Shown here in pieces: positions 11,183 through 22,245 of a DNA stretch of 64,000 bases (position 1 is its first letter; each line of letters begins with the position of its first letter). The notes beneath the pieces were generated by a model that was given only the letters and a program-made list of their open reading frames with translations, was not told where the DNA came from and did no database searches. A program made the position numbers and the translations under genes. The stretch comes from Takakia lepidozioides (taxonomy: Eukaryota > Streptophyta > Takakiopsida > Takakiales > Takakiaceae): positions 29,032,042 through 29,096,041 of the forward strand of contig CM060734.1 in NCBI GenBank assembly GCA_030704615.1, written 5' to 3'.

Positions 11183-13745
11183 CTAGTCATCTTCATCTAG
11201 ATTTATTACTTCGTTGTCGTCATCTCCAGATGTTGATGAAGATGCTCCGGGTGTAGAGGACGTGCCTCCACCAGTACGGAGAGCTCGAGCCTGGGCTCGA
11301 GTGGTCAAAGAAGGACCCAGTGTTGTGTGGTCCACCCTTGCCATCATGCGTAGCGTTCTAGGTGAGTGCTGACTCTCTTCCACATTTGCCAGAGCCGGGT
11401 GTGTCGCTCTTGCTACGGCGGCATGCAATTTTTCAATTAAATCCGATATGTTTGGAAGTGACAAGAACACCCCTGGAATAGGGGCAACTTGGTCACGCCA
11501 TGTGTTCTGCCAATACTTTTCCACAGTCGTGATGACAGAAATTGTCCAACACCTCCTCCTGCTAGGGGTCTCTGCGCAACTCTTGAAGAAATGGCCCATC
11601 ATCCCGACGAGGCACCCAGTACGTCTCATTCATATCCTCCCAACGGATGCTAGCGGCCTCCAACTCCCTCAGAAATAGGTCTCTCCCAATCGGTTCGCGA
11701 TTGTATGGGTCGTTTTCCGCTGGAACCCACGGATCCTCAGGCAGTCGGAAGAATCTTTGTCTGGTACAGCTCCAATGCCCTCCCAAATTCCGGCAAAAAA
11801 GCTCCATTTGGACTGGGTCCCGTATGCCTCTAGCACACACGGTTATTTCCCAGTTGGATGTCACCCAAAAGGTCACCGGATCTTTAACCCTAGTTAACGT
11901 CTTTGCATCCAAGGCATGCATCTCTCTTGGAGCATCCCATGTCATTGTCTCCCCCCAGTGCTGCCAATTTAAAAAATCATAAGGCGATACATCCAATGGC
12001 ATGTTGTACCAGTTGTACTCGTATCCCGTGGGTATATTGTCTTGCAACCCAAACAACTCGTAGAAATGTCGATGGATTGGTCCACGGCAGCCAGGGCATT
12101 GGCTGGCTCGCATGGCTGCCGATATGAGACATGTGGGATGGAACAAATGGCCACATGAGCCAAGCATATAGCCTCCCTCCGGTCCATAAGGGTTTATGCA
12201 CATTGTGCACACCGTACCATCTGTTACCCATGACGCTGGATTGCTCTGTGGTATCCACGTCCGTTTATCCTCATTAATGTAGGATGACATCCTCGGCCTG
12301 GTATCCCACTCCTCCTCTACTTCCAAATCCCAGTTTATGCTGTTATTGGTATCGAAAATTGTATGCACACAGTGTTCAAACATGGCATGCACATCACCCC
12401 ATGTGGTGAATCCAGTGTACTTCGACGTGAATACATCACGCACAGTGTCGTGCCTTTGCAAATTAACATAGATGTTATCTACGCTTCGATTCGAAAAACG
12501 TGCTGCACGTTGGAGGGAGGACAACGCTTCTTCTATCCGTGTTTCCCGCGATGCTAGATGGCCCGCCCATGTCACCCAATTCCGCCAATTCCCCTTCAAC
12601 CATGGCCACGATCGGATTTGCATGACACTTGAGTACCGATATGCAACAGCCCTAGCTTGCTCGCGTTCCCCCATAAGCTGCTCTAATTCCTGTTCTTGGG
12701 CCAATGTAATTTGCACGGCTGAACATTCCCCAGTTTCCACTATGGGGTCCTTCCCTTTTCTTGCCCTCTCCGCCGCAAGTCTTTCTTCCTCAACCCTCGC
12801 CGGGTCCAGTTCAGACGTTTGCACTTCATTCCCATGCCCGATTGAGTCAACCCCGTCGATGACGCGGTCAATGTCCATTGGTGGCATATTCAAACGCGCC
12901 AATATGTCTTGCTCATTGGTGATTGGCCTCGGGTCCTAAAGCACACCGCGTACGCTGTCGAGAGTCCCCAACCCCATTCTTTCCAGCAACTTCGCTAGTT
13001 GCCACCGTTACAAATGAACAATGTCCTGCAGGTCTTTGATGTGTTGTTCATGTGCGGCCAACTGTTCCTCCAACAGAGAGCGTACCTCGCCCCCCTCCAC
13101 CTCAGACGTTGAAGGCCCGGCTGCGGAGACCTGTTGCGGCGTATAATCTGGAGGTTGGTCTGCATTTCCTCCTCCTTCCATATCGTCGTTTCCATCCGCA
13201 TTTCCTCTTTCTTCCACCTCGTCGTTTCCATCGAACCGTATGATGTCCTGCCCCTGACGTATATACAAGTCTGGGATATCAGAGAACATGTATAGTCTAG
13301 TACGCTGTCTCGCAGTAGCAGTTTGCCAATCCACTGGTTGCAATAAAATCAACTCTGTGTACAACATGGCCGCAAATAAATATGGGACCTTGTTGTTGAC
13401 GAGCGGTTGACCCCACAATGTTGTATGTACCTCCTCTGCCCTGTGGCGGAAATGCGGGTTGGCGCAGGAATGCAAGCTAGCTTGATTTTGTTTGGTTTGT
13501 GGATCATGCCTATCTCTGGGCCACAAACGATTTATGTGACACCAGTCCACAAATTTCCTGCAGTCACCAAGCGACCACCGCTGCCCCAACTTCCAAACTT
13601 CCCAACCTGGTTCTGCAAGAATGTTGGGGTCATTGTATATGTCCCAACGAAGTTCGCGCCTGGCCTTTTTTGGTTTTTTTTTGGGAGGTCCAGGTTCATT
13701 ATCGTCATCCCTGGGATGACCTCCTTTATCTTCCTCCTCCGCCAT
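11183..13745 (-). pseudogene. RING-H2 finger protein (putative E3 ubiquitin ligase), cargo of hAT element, broken
   Basis: The ATG at 13745 opens a lysine-rich N-terminus (PPKKKPKKARRE). The frame continues through TAA (13008-13010) and TAG (12936-12938) into a 446-aa stretch, then shifts by 1 nt near 11565 and ends in a Ser/Asp/Glu-rich tail (NEVINLDEDD) with TAG at 11183. A RING-H2 domain lies near 12210-12060: CTMC, then SCGHLFHPTC, then CPGC, giving a C3H2C3 pattern. RING-H2 proteins usually act as E3 ubiquitin ligases; that role here is inferred. Glu/Arg-rich helical segments precede it. The gene is convergent with the kinase-like gene and has its own hairpin array and TATA box. Three disabling changes suggest a non-functional copy, though sequencing error cannot be excluded. 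Confidence 0.65.
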
Positions 13746-14105
13746 TTATGGCTTTGGCTTACCCCTACTCGACAGGTGTTTGCTAAGAAAAATGCTCTCC
13801 CAATTCTCCTAAATTGTACCTAATCCTACTCCCTAATGAATCCTCCCCAAGTACTAGAGGCACGTGTCACTCCCTCGGCAGTTCTAAGTGATATGACGCA
13901 ATGTGCAATGAAAAAAACGTGGGTGCTAGAGGAGGGCTTCCCGGGAGGTACTCAGCATCGATTTCGTAGAATCCAACGGCCCAGAATACCCCCACCCAAC
14001 CAATAGCACCCCTCTCCACTTGGACTCAATGACAAGGAATGCAACATCCCATCGCCCACCAAGTCCTGGTGTGGAGAAAAGTGAGGGAGAGAATGGCCTC
14101 CAAGG

Positions 14106-14114
14106 CCTTATAAG
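14106..14114 (-). promoter_or_regulatory. TATA box of RING gene
   Basis: On the minus strand CTTATAAGG lies between hairpin array 2 and the ATG at 13745, matching the layout upstream of the kinase-like and hAT genes. Confidence 0.6.
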
Positions 14115-14167
14115 CCCCCCCTCCACACTCGGGGCGCGCGCTGTCATCATGATTGTGCACGCTATTA

Positions 14168-14965
14168 ATAGCTGCGACCGCCAGCAGGGGTGGTCACATC
14201 TTTTTTTCTTTTTTTTATTACGTGCGACCACCAGCAGGGGGGTGGTCGCAGATTTGTTTATGTTTTTTAATGGGTGCGACCACCAGCAGGGGGGTGGTCA
14301 CAGATTTTTTTATTTTTTTTAATGGGTGCGACCACCAGCATGGGGGTGGTCGCAGATTTTTTTTTTATAAAATCAGTAGGGAGGTGGTCGCATAATTTAT
14401 TTATTTTTAATAGGCGCGACCACCAGCAGAGGGGTGGTCGCAGAAATTTTGTTTAAAACAAATAGGTGCGACCACCATCTGCTGGTGGTCGCACTATTTT
14501 CCTTTTCTTTAATGGATGCGACCACCAGCAGGGGGGTGGTCGCATAATTTTTCGATTTTTCAATATCTACCAACAGTCAGTAGCTTAGTTGGTTAAGTGC
14601 ACTGAGTGCGACCCGGACGATTCTGGGGTCAAATCTTGCTATTTGATGGGTGTAGTATGGTTCGTGTGTGGTGCCCCATTCCTACGCCTCTTGGCGCATA
14701 AATGAAAGAGGTTATTTTCTCCTCTCACTACTAAGGGGCCTGATTTGTGAGCTGTCGCTTCCAGGTGTTTCCCAAAATAAAATAAAATAAAATCTGCGAC
14801 CACCAGCAGGGGTAATCAGTAAATCAGTAAATAGGTGCGACTACCAGCAGGGGGGTGGTCGCAACATTTTTCTTTTATTCTAACAGTTGCGACGACCGTT
14901 ACTGGTGGTCACACAATTGTTTTTTTAAAAATAGGTGCGACCACCAAGAGGTTGGTCCCCTTGCA
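14168..14965. repeat. Hairpin array 2, split by a SINE
   Basis: About eight units of GTGCGACCACCAGCAG ... GGTGGTCGCA with A/T-rich spacers run from 14168 to 14555, and two to three more run from 14795 to 14965. Period is about 51-53 bp in the first part. The interruption is the SINE at 14570-14793. Confidence 0.85.
14570..14793 (+). mobile_element. tRNA-derived SINE with (AAAAT)n tail
   Basis: A-box-like TAGCTTAGTTGG at 14581-14592 and B-box-like GGGTCAAATCT near 14626-14636 are spaced as in a tRNA. A non-tRNA body follows, and an AAAAT repeat (14774-14793) ends the insertion. Hairpin-array sequence resumes directly afterwards. Clear target-site duplications were not found. A true tRNA gene is unlikely, because the acceptor and anticodon stems do not close. 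Confidence 0.7.
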
Positions 14966-15272
14966 CCTGTATGTATGTTTGGAGGAGCAGAAGAAAAACA
15001 CATGTATCGACTCCCCATGGATTTGTGAAGGGGAAGATGAATGTTGGGAGCTGCACCTGGCTTGTGTGGCTTTCGAAACCATAATAGGAAATCAACAATG
15101 TAAAGGTAATGACGAAACATAAACACACGCACAACCACCAAACCCTTTCTTGGATACACATATTCCACAATTTTTATTTCCGTACACGTATGCATGTACC
15201 TAAACTGAAACATGGATATCCATGGAAACATACTATACATCATGTGACAGGTCACAGAAGTTATAGCTGTAC

Positions 15273-18249
15273 CTAATTCCGTCTGGCACGACGATGATGG
15301 TATGATCTCACGTCTAGTACAAAATCTTCGTCCCCACTTACTTCACCCCCGTTCCCATGATCAGTGCTAGAATTATGATCTCCATCTGTTCTTTCGTTTC
15401 CAGAGGCAACTGGCCGTTGGACCTGTAGTCATCCTCGGAGTACGTTCAGTTGTCTCTCTGGTCGATTTCCACTCCTATCATGAATACCATCTAGGGTATC
15501 AGGCCCGTTCACAGGTCGGTCACCAACAAAAGGTTGCACAATTCTTTGCCGTTTCTGGGCTTGTCCCGGATTTCGTGGTGGCCTTGGAGCAGGTCTCGTA
15601 TGAGGAAGGCTACTCGCACGTACATCAGAGGGGCCGACATGAGAGGAAGGGGCATGAGATGGACCAGCGAGGGTCGAGGGAGCACGGTTCACATGCGGAC
15701 GTCGTCGGGCCAGATGAAACGACAATGGCCAGTCGTCGTCATCATCCGATGGTTCGACTTGCAGAAGTCCTGCAGCAGAAGAACCATCTCCCAGGATCGG
15801 AGTAGCGATGGAAGGAATTACATGAGGGGGAGAGAGACTAGATGGACCAGTATGGGATGGACCGACTTGAGAAAGAGAAACATGAGATGGAGCGGGGTGA
15901 GATGAAGTACGGTTCACAGGGGCACGATGTCGGTGAAAGAATGACAACGGCCGGTTGTCATCATCCGACTATTCGACCTGCACATCTCCCGCAGTCCGTG
16001 GAACTCGTGGTGGGGGAGAGTTGACCTCAACTTCATTGTTGAGAGTGTGCTCCATTGGGGGAAAGGGGTCCGCAATTGAGATGACACCTTGTCGCAGTTC
16101 ATCAACAACAAGGTCATCGAATGATAAATGCATTGCAGCATCATCGTCATTAAATTCATATGGGTCATGTGGAGGATTGCCCACATCATCAGACCCATCC
16201 CAACCGTCGGAGTCGGAGTCCCTCGCGGCGTCAGTGTCATCATTGCTGCTAGATTGGACCTCTGAGGTAGATTCTTCAGACAACAGATTCTTCTCGTACC
16301 ATGCAGATGCGTCACTTGCTTTCATCTCTCGTAGTAGCCTACAATTCGTGTAGACATAAACCAATTTGTCAGCCCTGGCAGGATTCAACCTGTTGCGAAT
16401 CTTGTTGTGAACAAACGAGTAACTGCTCCAGTTCCGCTCATAGGATGAGGCAGAGCACACTTGAGCAAGAATACGCTTTGCAATGGGAGCTAACGTTCTT
16501 GCTCCAGCTCCAATCAGATCCCACCATTCATGTGACAACATGTTCATTGTTTTTGGATCCGGCATTCTGCCGATCCGAGAAGCACTGGTACTCGGACAAC
16601 GCTCGCTCTGTCATGTTCAAGGGCGCAAGTTGCATGATGACCCGTACAAGCCCGGCTTTGGCATCCACATCGTCTCTCAAATCCGTATTGTCCAACAAGA
16701 ATGGATTCAGCAAGGCCCCTGCATAATGCAAGTCCGTGCGAACCATCCGTTTGCGGTCGTAAAATGAATCCTCGGTCCTTGCCGCCAAATCATCGTCCAT
16801 AGAAAATGGAGGACGCCTCAAGGATTGCACGTGCTTCTCAAGGTTTTCCAATATCAACCATGCTTTACCCATTATTGGTTATTTTCCATCAAACTCCCGC
16901 AAAGCAATCAACACCGGCTCCACCATGTACACAAAATTTGCACATTTCGCCCGGAAATCGTCGGAGCGAATGATTGCGCGGACCCTCCGACTTTTGTTCA
17001 AAGACTTGGACTTACGAGAGTCGCGTAAGGTGCCCACACATGCATCCCATTGAGGGTCAATGATCACCTGCTCCAGACCCAGTCACCAGTCGATCCACCA
17101 TCAAAAAGTTTGTGGCAAAGCGGGTTTCACCACCCGGGTTCCTAAGGCTGTATTTGGGTTCATGCTTTCTAAACAATGCCAGAGGGATGTGATGTGTACG
17201 AATGGACGTCACAACCGACTTTGCCTTTTTTACTAGTTGTTTCATCCATGATTTTTTTCCCCAATCCTCCAAAAGAAGATCAAAGATATGAGCAGCACAC
17301 CCTTGGTAATATAGATGGGGATATCGTACAATCAAAATATCGGCCATATAAACCATGTTAGATGCATTGTCCGTGCACACTTGGACAATTTTATTAGCTC
17401 CAATTTTATCGATGTAACTCGTCAACAACCCTGCTTGATAACGTGCATCTTTTCTCTCCCCGCTTGTGTCAACGGATCCCAAAAATTGTTCCCCCGCAGG
17501 ACAGACCAACATGACATTGAACAGTGGTTGATTAGTAACAGAACTCCAACCGCCCTCACATATAGTGCTTTCATATTTCCGGAGAGAATCACCTGTCTTT
17601 TCATTTACCTTTTGGGTGAGGTCAGACATAGCCTCTTCTAGCAATCCTGTGCGGATATCGCGATAACTCGGAGGCGTGTATGTGGACTTGGAATCAGACG
17701 TGGCTTTGACAGCAGCCACAAACGCATGAAGCCTCGAGACATTGAACGGAACATTGGCCTCGTAGAAAAATTGGGCCCACTTCTTATCCAGAGTCCTCTT
17801 GTGCAACAAATTTAAGCCTTCTTGCATTGATTGTTGCCTCAATGGTCTGGTCCGTACAAGTGCTGGCGTACAATCGGGTGTTGCTCCTGACCCACCGGCT
17901 TCTCCACGAACAGTAGACGCCTCGCAAGAATCCCTTGGGTACAACTCTGAGGGACAGTTTGATTCGAACCTGGAGTGTTTAGCTCAGAAGCCGCGGCCAC
18001 ATCAAGAGACGGTGGGATATTGCCTCCACATTGGGCAAAGTGGGCTTTCACTCGCATGGAGGCTTTTGGGCACAAACTAACCCCTGCATTCTTTCCATCT
18101 CTGTAGCCGAGGTGATATAACATGCGATCTTTGCGACCCGCCAGCTTCAATGCACAAAGATTGCATTGAACACCATCCTTTTTGTGCGGGTCTATGGTGA
18201 ACCAAGGGATCCACTCCTTCCTCATCCTTATACCCAAAACCCTAACCAC
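15273..18249 (-). pseudogene. hAT-superfamily transposase (BED-like finger, DUF659, C-terminal dimerisation), degenerate
   Basis: The N-terminal ORF (18249-17839) has a BED-like finger (CNLC ... MLYHLGYRDG). After a 1-nt frame change near 17900 comes a DUF659 region with GGWSSVTNQPLFNVML, VQVCTDNASNM and GCAAHIFDLLLEDWGK, matching the middle of hAT transposases. Another 1-nt shift lies near 17060, a TAA at 16879 and another shift near 16560. The C-terminal hAT dimerisation region follows (HEWWDLIGAG ... RNWSSYSFVHNKIRNRL). After a TAG at 15969, a Ser/Pro/Asp-rich tail continues to 15273 with an internal duplication of its QVE-SDDD block. hAT transposases cut and paste elements with 8-bp duplications, agreeing with the ends found. 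This copy cannot make a full protein. Confidence 0.8.
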
Positions 18250-18519
18250 AGACTTAAGGTTGAACGAAGAACACTAGTGTACTTGGTAGATTTGTCAAGA
18301 GCAATAGAAGTTAGAACAGAATGTGATGGCCCAACACTACGGCGTCAATCCAAGTGGATCAATGCACCATGTAGTATTGTGCTTTTCGACAATTTGCTAC
18401 AATGACTCTGGTGGAAGCCACAACAGCAAAAAGTCCGCACCCTCCTCTTGGGCTTACACTTGCTCAAGGAATAGAGAACATTCACTCGCCACAAAACAAT
18501 TGAGGGGCATTGGGACCAC

Positions 18520-18527
18520 CTTATATA
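18520..18527 (-). promoter_or_regulatory. TATA box of hAT transposase gene
   Basis: On the minus strand GGGTATATAAGG sits between hairpin array 3 and the transposase ORF, as for the other two genes of the element. Confidence 0.65.
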
Positions 18528-18566
18528 CCCTCCAGCCTCCAAGTCCCGCTCGACGAATCACATCCA

Positions 18567-19160
18567 ATGCTGCGACCGCTCCAAGTCGCACGAGGAAGTC
18601 GCATGTTTTTTTTAAAAAAAAACTGCTGCGACCACCCTCATGCTCGTGGTTGCACCTATTAAAAAAAAGAAAAATGTTGCGACCACCCCCATGCTCGTGG
18701 TCACAGAGATTTTTTTAAAATATAAATATAAATATATATAAATTCTGCGACCACCCCCGCCGGTGGTCGCACCTATTAAAAAAATGAAAATGCTGCAACC
18801 ACCCCCATGCTCGTGGTCACAGAGAATATTTTTTAAAAACAAAAAATAAATAAAAATAAAAATAAAAATCTGCGACCACCTCCTTGCTAGTGATCGCAGA
18901 TATTAAAAAATAGAAAAATGTTGCGACCACCCCCCTGATGGTGGTCGCACCTATTACAAATAAAATAAAAATTGTGCGACCACCAGTAGCGGTGGTCGCA
19001 ACTGTTTAAGAAAAGAAAAAAATGCGACCACCCCTGCTGGTGGTCGCATCTATTTTTAAAAAACAAAAAATGCTGGACAACCCTTTTGCTGGTGGTCACA
19101 ACCATTAAAAAATAAGATAAATTCTGCAACCACCACCATTTGGAGGTCGCACCAATTTAA
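18567..19160. repeat. Hairpin array 3
   Basis: About ten inverted-repeat units (TGCGACCACC ... GGTGGTCGCA) with A-rich spacers. Loop sequences such as CCCATGCTCG differ from arrays 1 and 2, so this array diverged or was homogenised separately. Confidence 0.85.
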
Positions 19161-19304
19161 CAATAATGATTTAAAAATGACCTCAACTATTGGCGGATGA
19201 AGTAATTTATAAAACAATTCATTCACTTGCCAAGGTGTAGCTTGGAATACAACATGCCCACCTACGTGCCATATTTTTCACCTAACTCATGTTTTACTGA
19301 TTTT

Positions 19305-19377
19305 TCGGCAAAACTGACGTGATGTTGGTCGCATCAGCGTCAGATCCGACGTGACGTCACTGACGTGTGCAACCCTG
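19305..19377. repeat. Right terminus and ACGTCA/TGACGT subterminal cluster
   Basis: ACTGACGTGATG, GCATCAGCGTCAGATCC and GACGTGACGTCACTGACG precede the terminal TGCAACCCTG. It mirrors the left end in motif content and orientation. Confidence 0.6.
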
Positions 19378-19385
19378 CTCACCTG
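19378..19385 (+). repeat. Right 8-bp target-site duplication CTCACCTG
   Basis: Exact copy of 5562-5569, directly outside the right terminus. Confidence 0.85.
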
Positions 19386-20100
19386 TGCCCGTCCCAAAAA
19401 TAACCACAACGCATTGTGAGTTAGTGAGGATGCACGAGGTGAGTAGCAGGCTTCCACACTTGCTATCGAGGTCAAATACACTTCAATCTAAGCGCAGAGA
19501 ATGCCAAAGAAAGCAAGGAAGAAAAAAAAAAACAGAATTTTATTTTATTTTTTTTACTGTTTGGGGGAGAGTCGTCATCTCTCCACTAGCCTAACCGTGC
19601 AGGGAGGACTCCGCTAGCACCACAACACTGCTACCTTAACCAAAGCAAAGTCTTGTCAAGCACAAGAAAAAAGAGCTTGGTCTCAAAAGGTAGGGTTTAT
19701 ATAGGGACGGACGTTGTCCGTTTCTTATTCGCGGAAGATGAAAGACATGCGTTCACCCTGTCTTGAACTCGACGGATACAGTCCGCTTTTCATCTAGGTT
19801 AGATGAAAAACATTGGGGGATTTTGTTTTTTAAAAACTTTTTTATACCTGTCTTGCCCCATATTGAGGTCCTGTCAGACGAAGTCTTTTTTTCATCCAGG
19901 TTGGATTGAAAAAACTGACGGGAGTTTTGTAATCAGTATATTCCGGTTTGATGTTCGGATGAAGCAAAAAACCTCACAGGTATTTAGTGAAGAAATGTGT
20001 CACTAGGCAAAAAATGTATTTTGGATGAAAAACATCCAAAATTCCTTGCAACCCAATTTTTTCAATTTTTTCAAAAATAGAAGTCGGGACAACAATTCCA
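19386..20100. other. No gene; short ATCC/GGAT repeats
   Basis: No protein-like ORF. From 19730 to 20040, several 'tttttcatcyaggttggatgaaaaa' motifs resemble the cluster at 1640-2200. Confidence 0.4.
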
Positions 20101-20104
20101 TAAA

Positions 20105-20305
20105 CCCAGTTTCCAGAGGGAGAGAGAGGGAGAGAGAGGGAAAGGGGGGGGGGGGGAGTGACTGAGCAGCAGCTGCTCAGTCACTCCACCCCCCCACATT
20201 TTCTTTTTTTTCTTGCACCTCTCTCCCTCTCTCTTTCCTTCTCTCTCCATCTCTCTCCCTCTCTTCTGCCCCCTCTTTGATTTTATTTTTTTTGTGGGGA
20301 GTGAC

Positions 20306-20400
<95 letters not shown>

Positions 20401-20580
20401 GGGCGAGACGAGCAAACAAAAACAAAAATGGTGGGGGGGGAGGGGGGGGGGGGTTGTGACTGAGGAGCTGCTGCTGCTCAGTCAGCCCCCCCACCTTTTT
20501 TTAATTTTTCTTACACCCTCTCTGGTGGGGCGGAGCTGAGAGCAGCACCACTTGCTACTCTCAGCCCCCCAACATGTTTT
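20105..20580. repeat. GA/CT fold-back element with long (GA)n microsatellite
   Basis: Two palindromic cores (GTGACTGAGCAGCAGCTGCTCAGTCAC near 20157-20186, and a GACTGAGGAGCTGCTGCTGCTCAGTC variant near 20457-20483) flank CT/GA arms. The GA arm contains about 90 bp of almost pure (GA)n at 20307-20396. ORFs reading RERERE or SLSLSL here are artefacts of the repeat. Confidence 0.7.
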
Positions 20581-20660
20581 TTTTTTTTTTTTTGGATCTG
20601 GAATGTAGAGATTGTTTCGTGGTGAGGCCAACTTTTGGGTTTGCATGACAGGTGCCAGGC

Positions 20661-21180
20661 TTATGGGGAAAGAGAAGAAGTCCCCTGCCCCAAAGAAAGG
20701 GGCGAAGAACCCGTTTGCTCTGCCGGCACGTGTGACGCAAGCTGGCGTCTCACGGTTAACCAGCCCCGTCGATAGCCGCAACCGGAGGGCTCCTCTGCCC
20801 CCTGAGGCTAGCCCCCCCCTCTTGTCCCCGTCTTGGATTCGCCAAGGGCCGGCTCAGCCATCTCTCCTATTTGGGAGGTTGTTGCTGGGCCGGATGCTCA
20901 GTTGAGCACACAACCGGCCACCAAGACGGGTGAGATGTACCTTGGCAAGCGCATCACCCGTTCGGGGCCCGGTTCGGGCAACTTTTGGATGTCACCCCTA
21001 TATAGACCCCTTCCTCCGCAGCGAAGGCCGCACTTGTCGCGGCCCTTTGCCTTGAGGGCAGGGGGTCGGGACACATGAGGGGCTGCCCCTGTGGTGGGGG
21101 CAGCGGTAGCGATAGGTATGGGGGCTGAAGCACCCTTGAGTGCCCAAGGCACTCAAGGAAGCGGAGGCGCTCACTAGGTG
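20661..21180 (+). CDS. Possible upstream exons of an unidentified gene
   Basis: A lysine/proline-rich start (MGKEKKSPAPKKGAK) at 20661 and two short frames after it (SPIWEVVAGPDAQLST; GAEAPLSAQGTQGSGG) look more protein-like than the surroundings. They precede the unknown gene at 22531 in the same orientation and may be its first exons. Frames change without clear splice sites. No family recognised. Confidence 0.25.
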
Positions 21181-21683
21181 GAGCCCCGCACACCGGGTTG
21201 CGGTGGGGGTGGCTCCACAAGGGGTGGTGGTAGCTTAGCGGGACTTAGTGGGGGTGGCATAGGACTCACCATGGGGGCAGAGACCTCGTGGTGGGAGTCG
21301 TGGGGAGTCTTGGGACTCATCACGGTCCATAGGGGCCGTGGGAGAGGGCCAAGACTCACCGCGACTCATCACCGGGAGTCGAGGATTTTCGTGGTGGTTC
21401 GCCATAAAATGGCATGGCTGGTTGTAAAACCCCCGCGGACAGCTACAGAAGTATATATAGGGAGTAGGAACCCCGAGAACGGTGCAAGCCCGTTGGTGAC
21501 CAAAAACTAGTGAGTAAGCGAGCGAGCCGGAAAGCGACCAAAGAGTGGGGAGCTGTTCCGGACTGCCATCTACCAAAGGGAATTCTCCTAGTCCCAAATA
21601 GGTGGAGGGTTTAGTGGGGAGCGAAGGGGGACCGTTATGTCCCGGTGAGCAGCCGAAGCTCCAAGTTGGCCCGGGCGGCCAGG

Positions 21684-21745
21684 TTGGGAGTTAGGCGCGC
21701 GCATCAAGCGAGTAACTATGACTTGAAGGGGAGCTTACCGAAGTG
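21684..21745 (+). repeat. 62-bp sequence duplicated across the N-gap, left copy
   Basis: This 62-bp block, immediately left of the Ns, is identical to 22246-22307, immediately right of them. That is the signature of two contig ends that overlap but were joined with a filler. Confidence 0.9.
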
Positions 21746-22245
21746 NNNNNNNNNNNNNNNNNNNNNNNNNNNNNNNNNNNNNNNNNNNNNNNNNNNNNNN
21801 NNNNNNNNNNNNNNNNNNNNNNNNNNNNNNNNNNNNNNNNNNNNNNNNNNNNNNNNNNNNNNNNNNNNNNNNNNNNNNNNNNNNNNNNNNNNNNNNNNNN
21901 NNNNNNNNNNNNNNNNNNNNNNNNNNNNNNNNNNNNNNNNNNNNNNNNNNNNNNNNNNNNNNNNNNNNNNNNNNNNNNNNNNNNNNNNNNNNNNNNNNNN
22001 NNNNNNNNNNNNNNNNNNNNNNNNNNNNNNNNNNNNNNNNNNNNNNNNNNNNNNNNNNNNNNNNNNNNNNNNNNNNNNNNNNNNNNNNNNNNNNNNNNNN
22101 NNNNNNNNNNNNNNNNNNNNNNNNNNNNNNNNNNNNNNNNNNNNNNNNNNNNNNNNNNNNNNNNNNNNNNNNNNNNNNNNNNNNNNNNNNNNNNNNNNNN
22201 NNNNNNNNNNNNNNNNNNNNNNNNNNNNNNNNNNNNNNNNNNNNN
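21746..22245. other. Assembly gap, exactly 500 N
   Basis: A run of exactly 500 N, a nominal filler length. Flanking 62-bp identical ends suggest the true gap may be zero, or a collapsed tandem repeat. Any translation through it is meaningless. Confidence 0.95.

Larger units (their letters stand above)
5570..19377 (-). mobile_element. 13.8-kb hAT-type transposon carrying kinase-like, RING and transposase genes
   Basis: The element is bounded by exact 8-bp direct repeats. The left end reads CCTAGTTGCAAATTTGG; the right end, read inward, is CAGGGTTGCACACGTCAG. They share C...GTTGCA, an imperfect short inverted terminus resembling hAT ends. Both ends continue into clusters of ACGTCA/TGACGT. Inside lie a kinase-like gene (plus), a RING-H2 gene (minus) and a hAT transposase with DUF659 and dimerisation regions (minus). 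Each gene has its own hairpin array and TATA box. All three ORFs are damaged, so this copy is probably immobile. It is very large for a hAT element. Alternative: a smaller hAT element plus unrelated neighbours, but the shared 5' arrays and the duplication argue for one unit. Confidence 0.75.

Noticed and set aside
14581-14640. tRNA gene
   Set aside because: A and B boxes are present, but the acceptor and anticodon stems do not close, and a SINE body and AAAAT tail follow.
15534-18080. Plus-strand ORFs opposite the hAT gene
   Set aside because: Shadows of the transposase; all recognisable motifs are on the minus strand.
20213-20539. RERERE and SLSLSL proteins
   Set aside because: Translations of a (GA)n microsatellite; no coding evidence.
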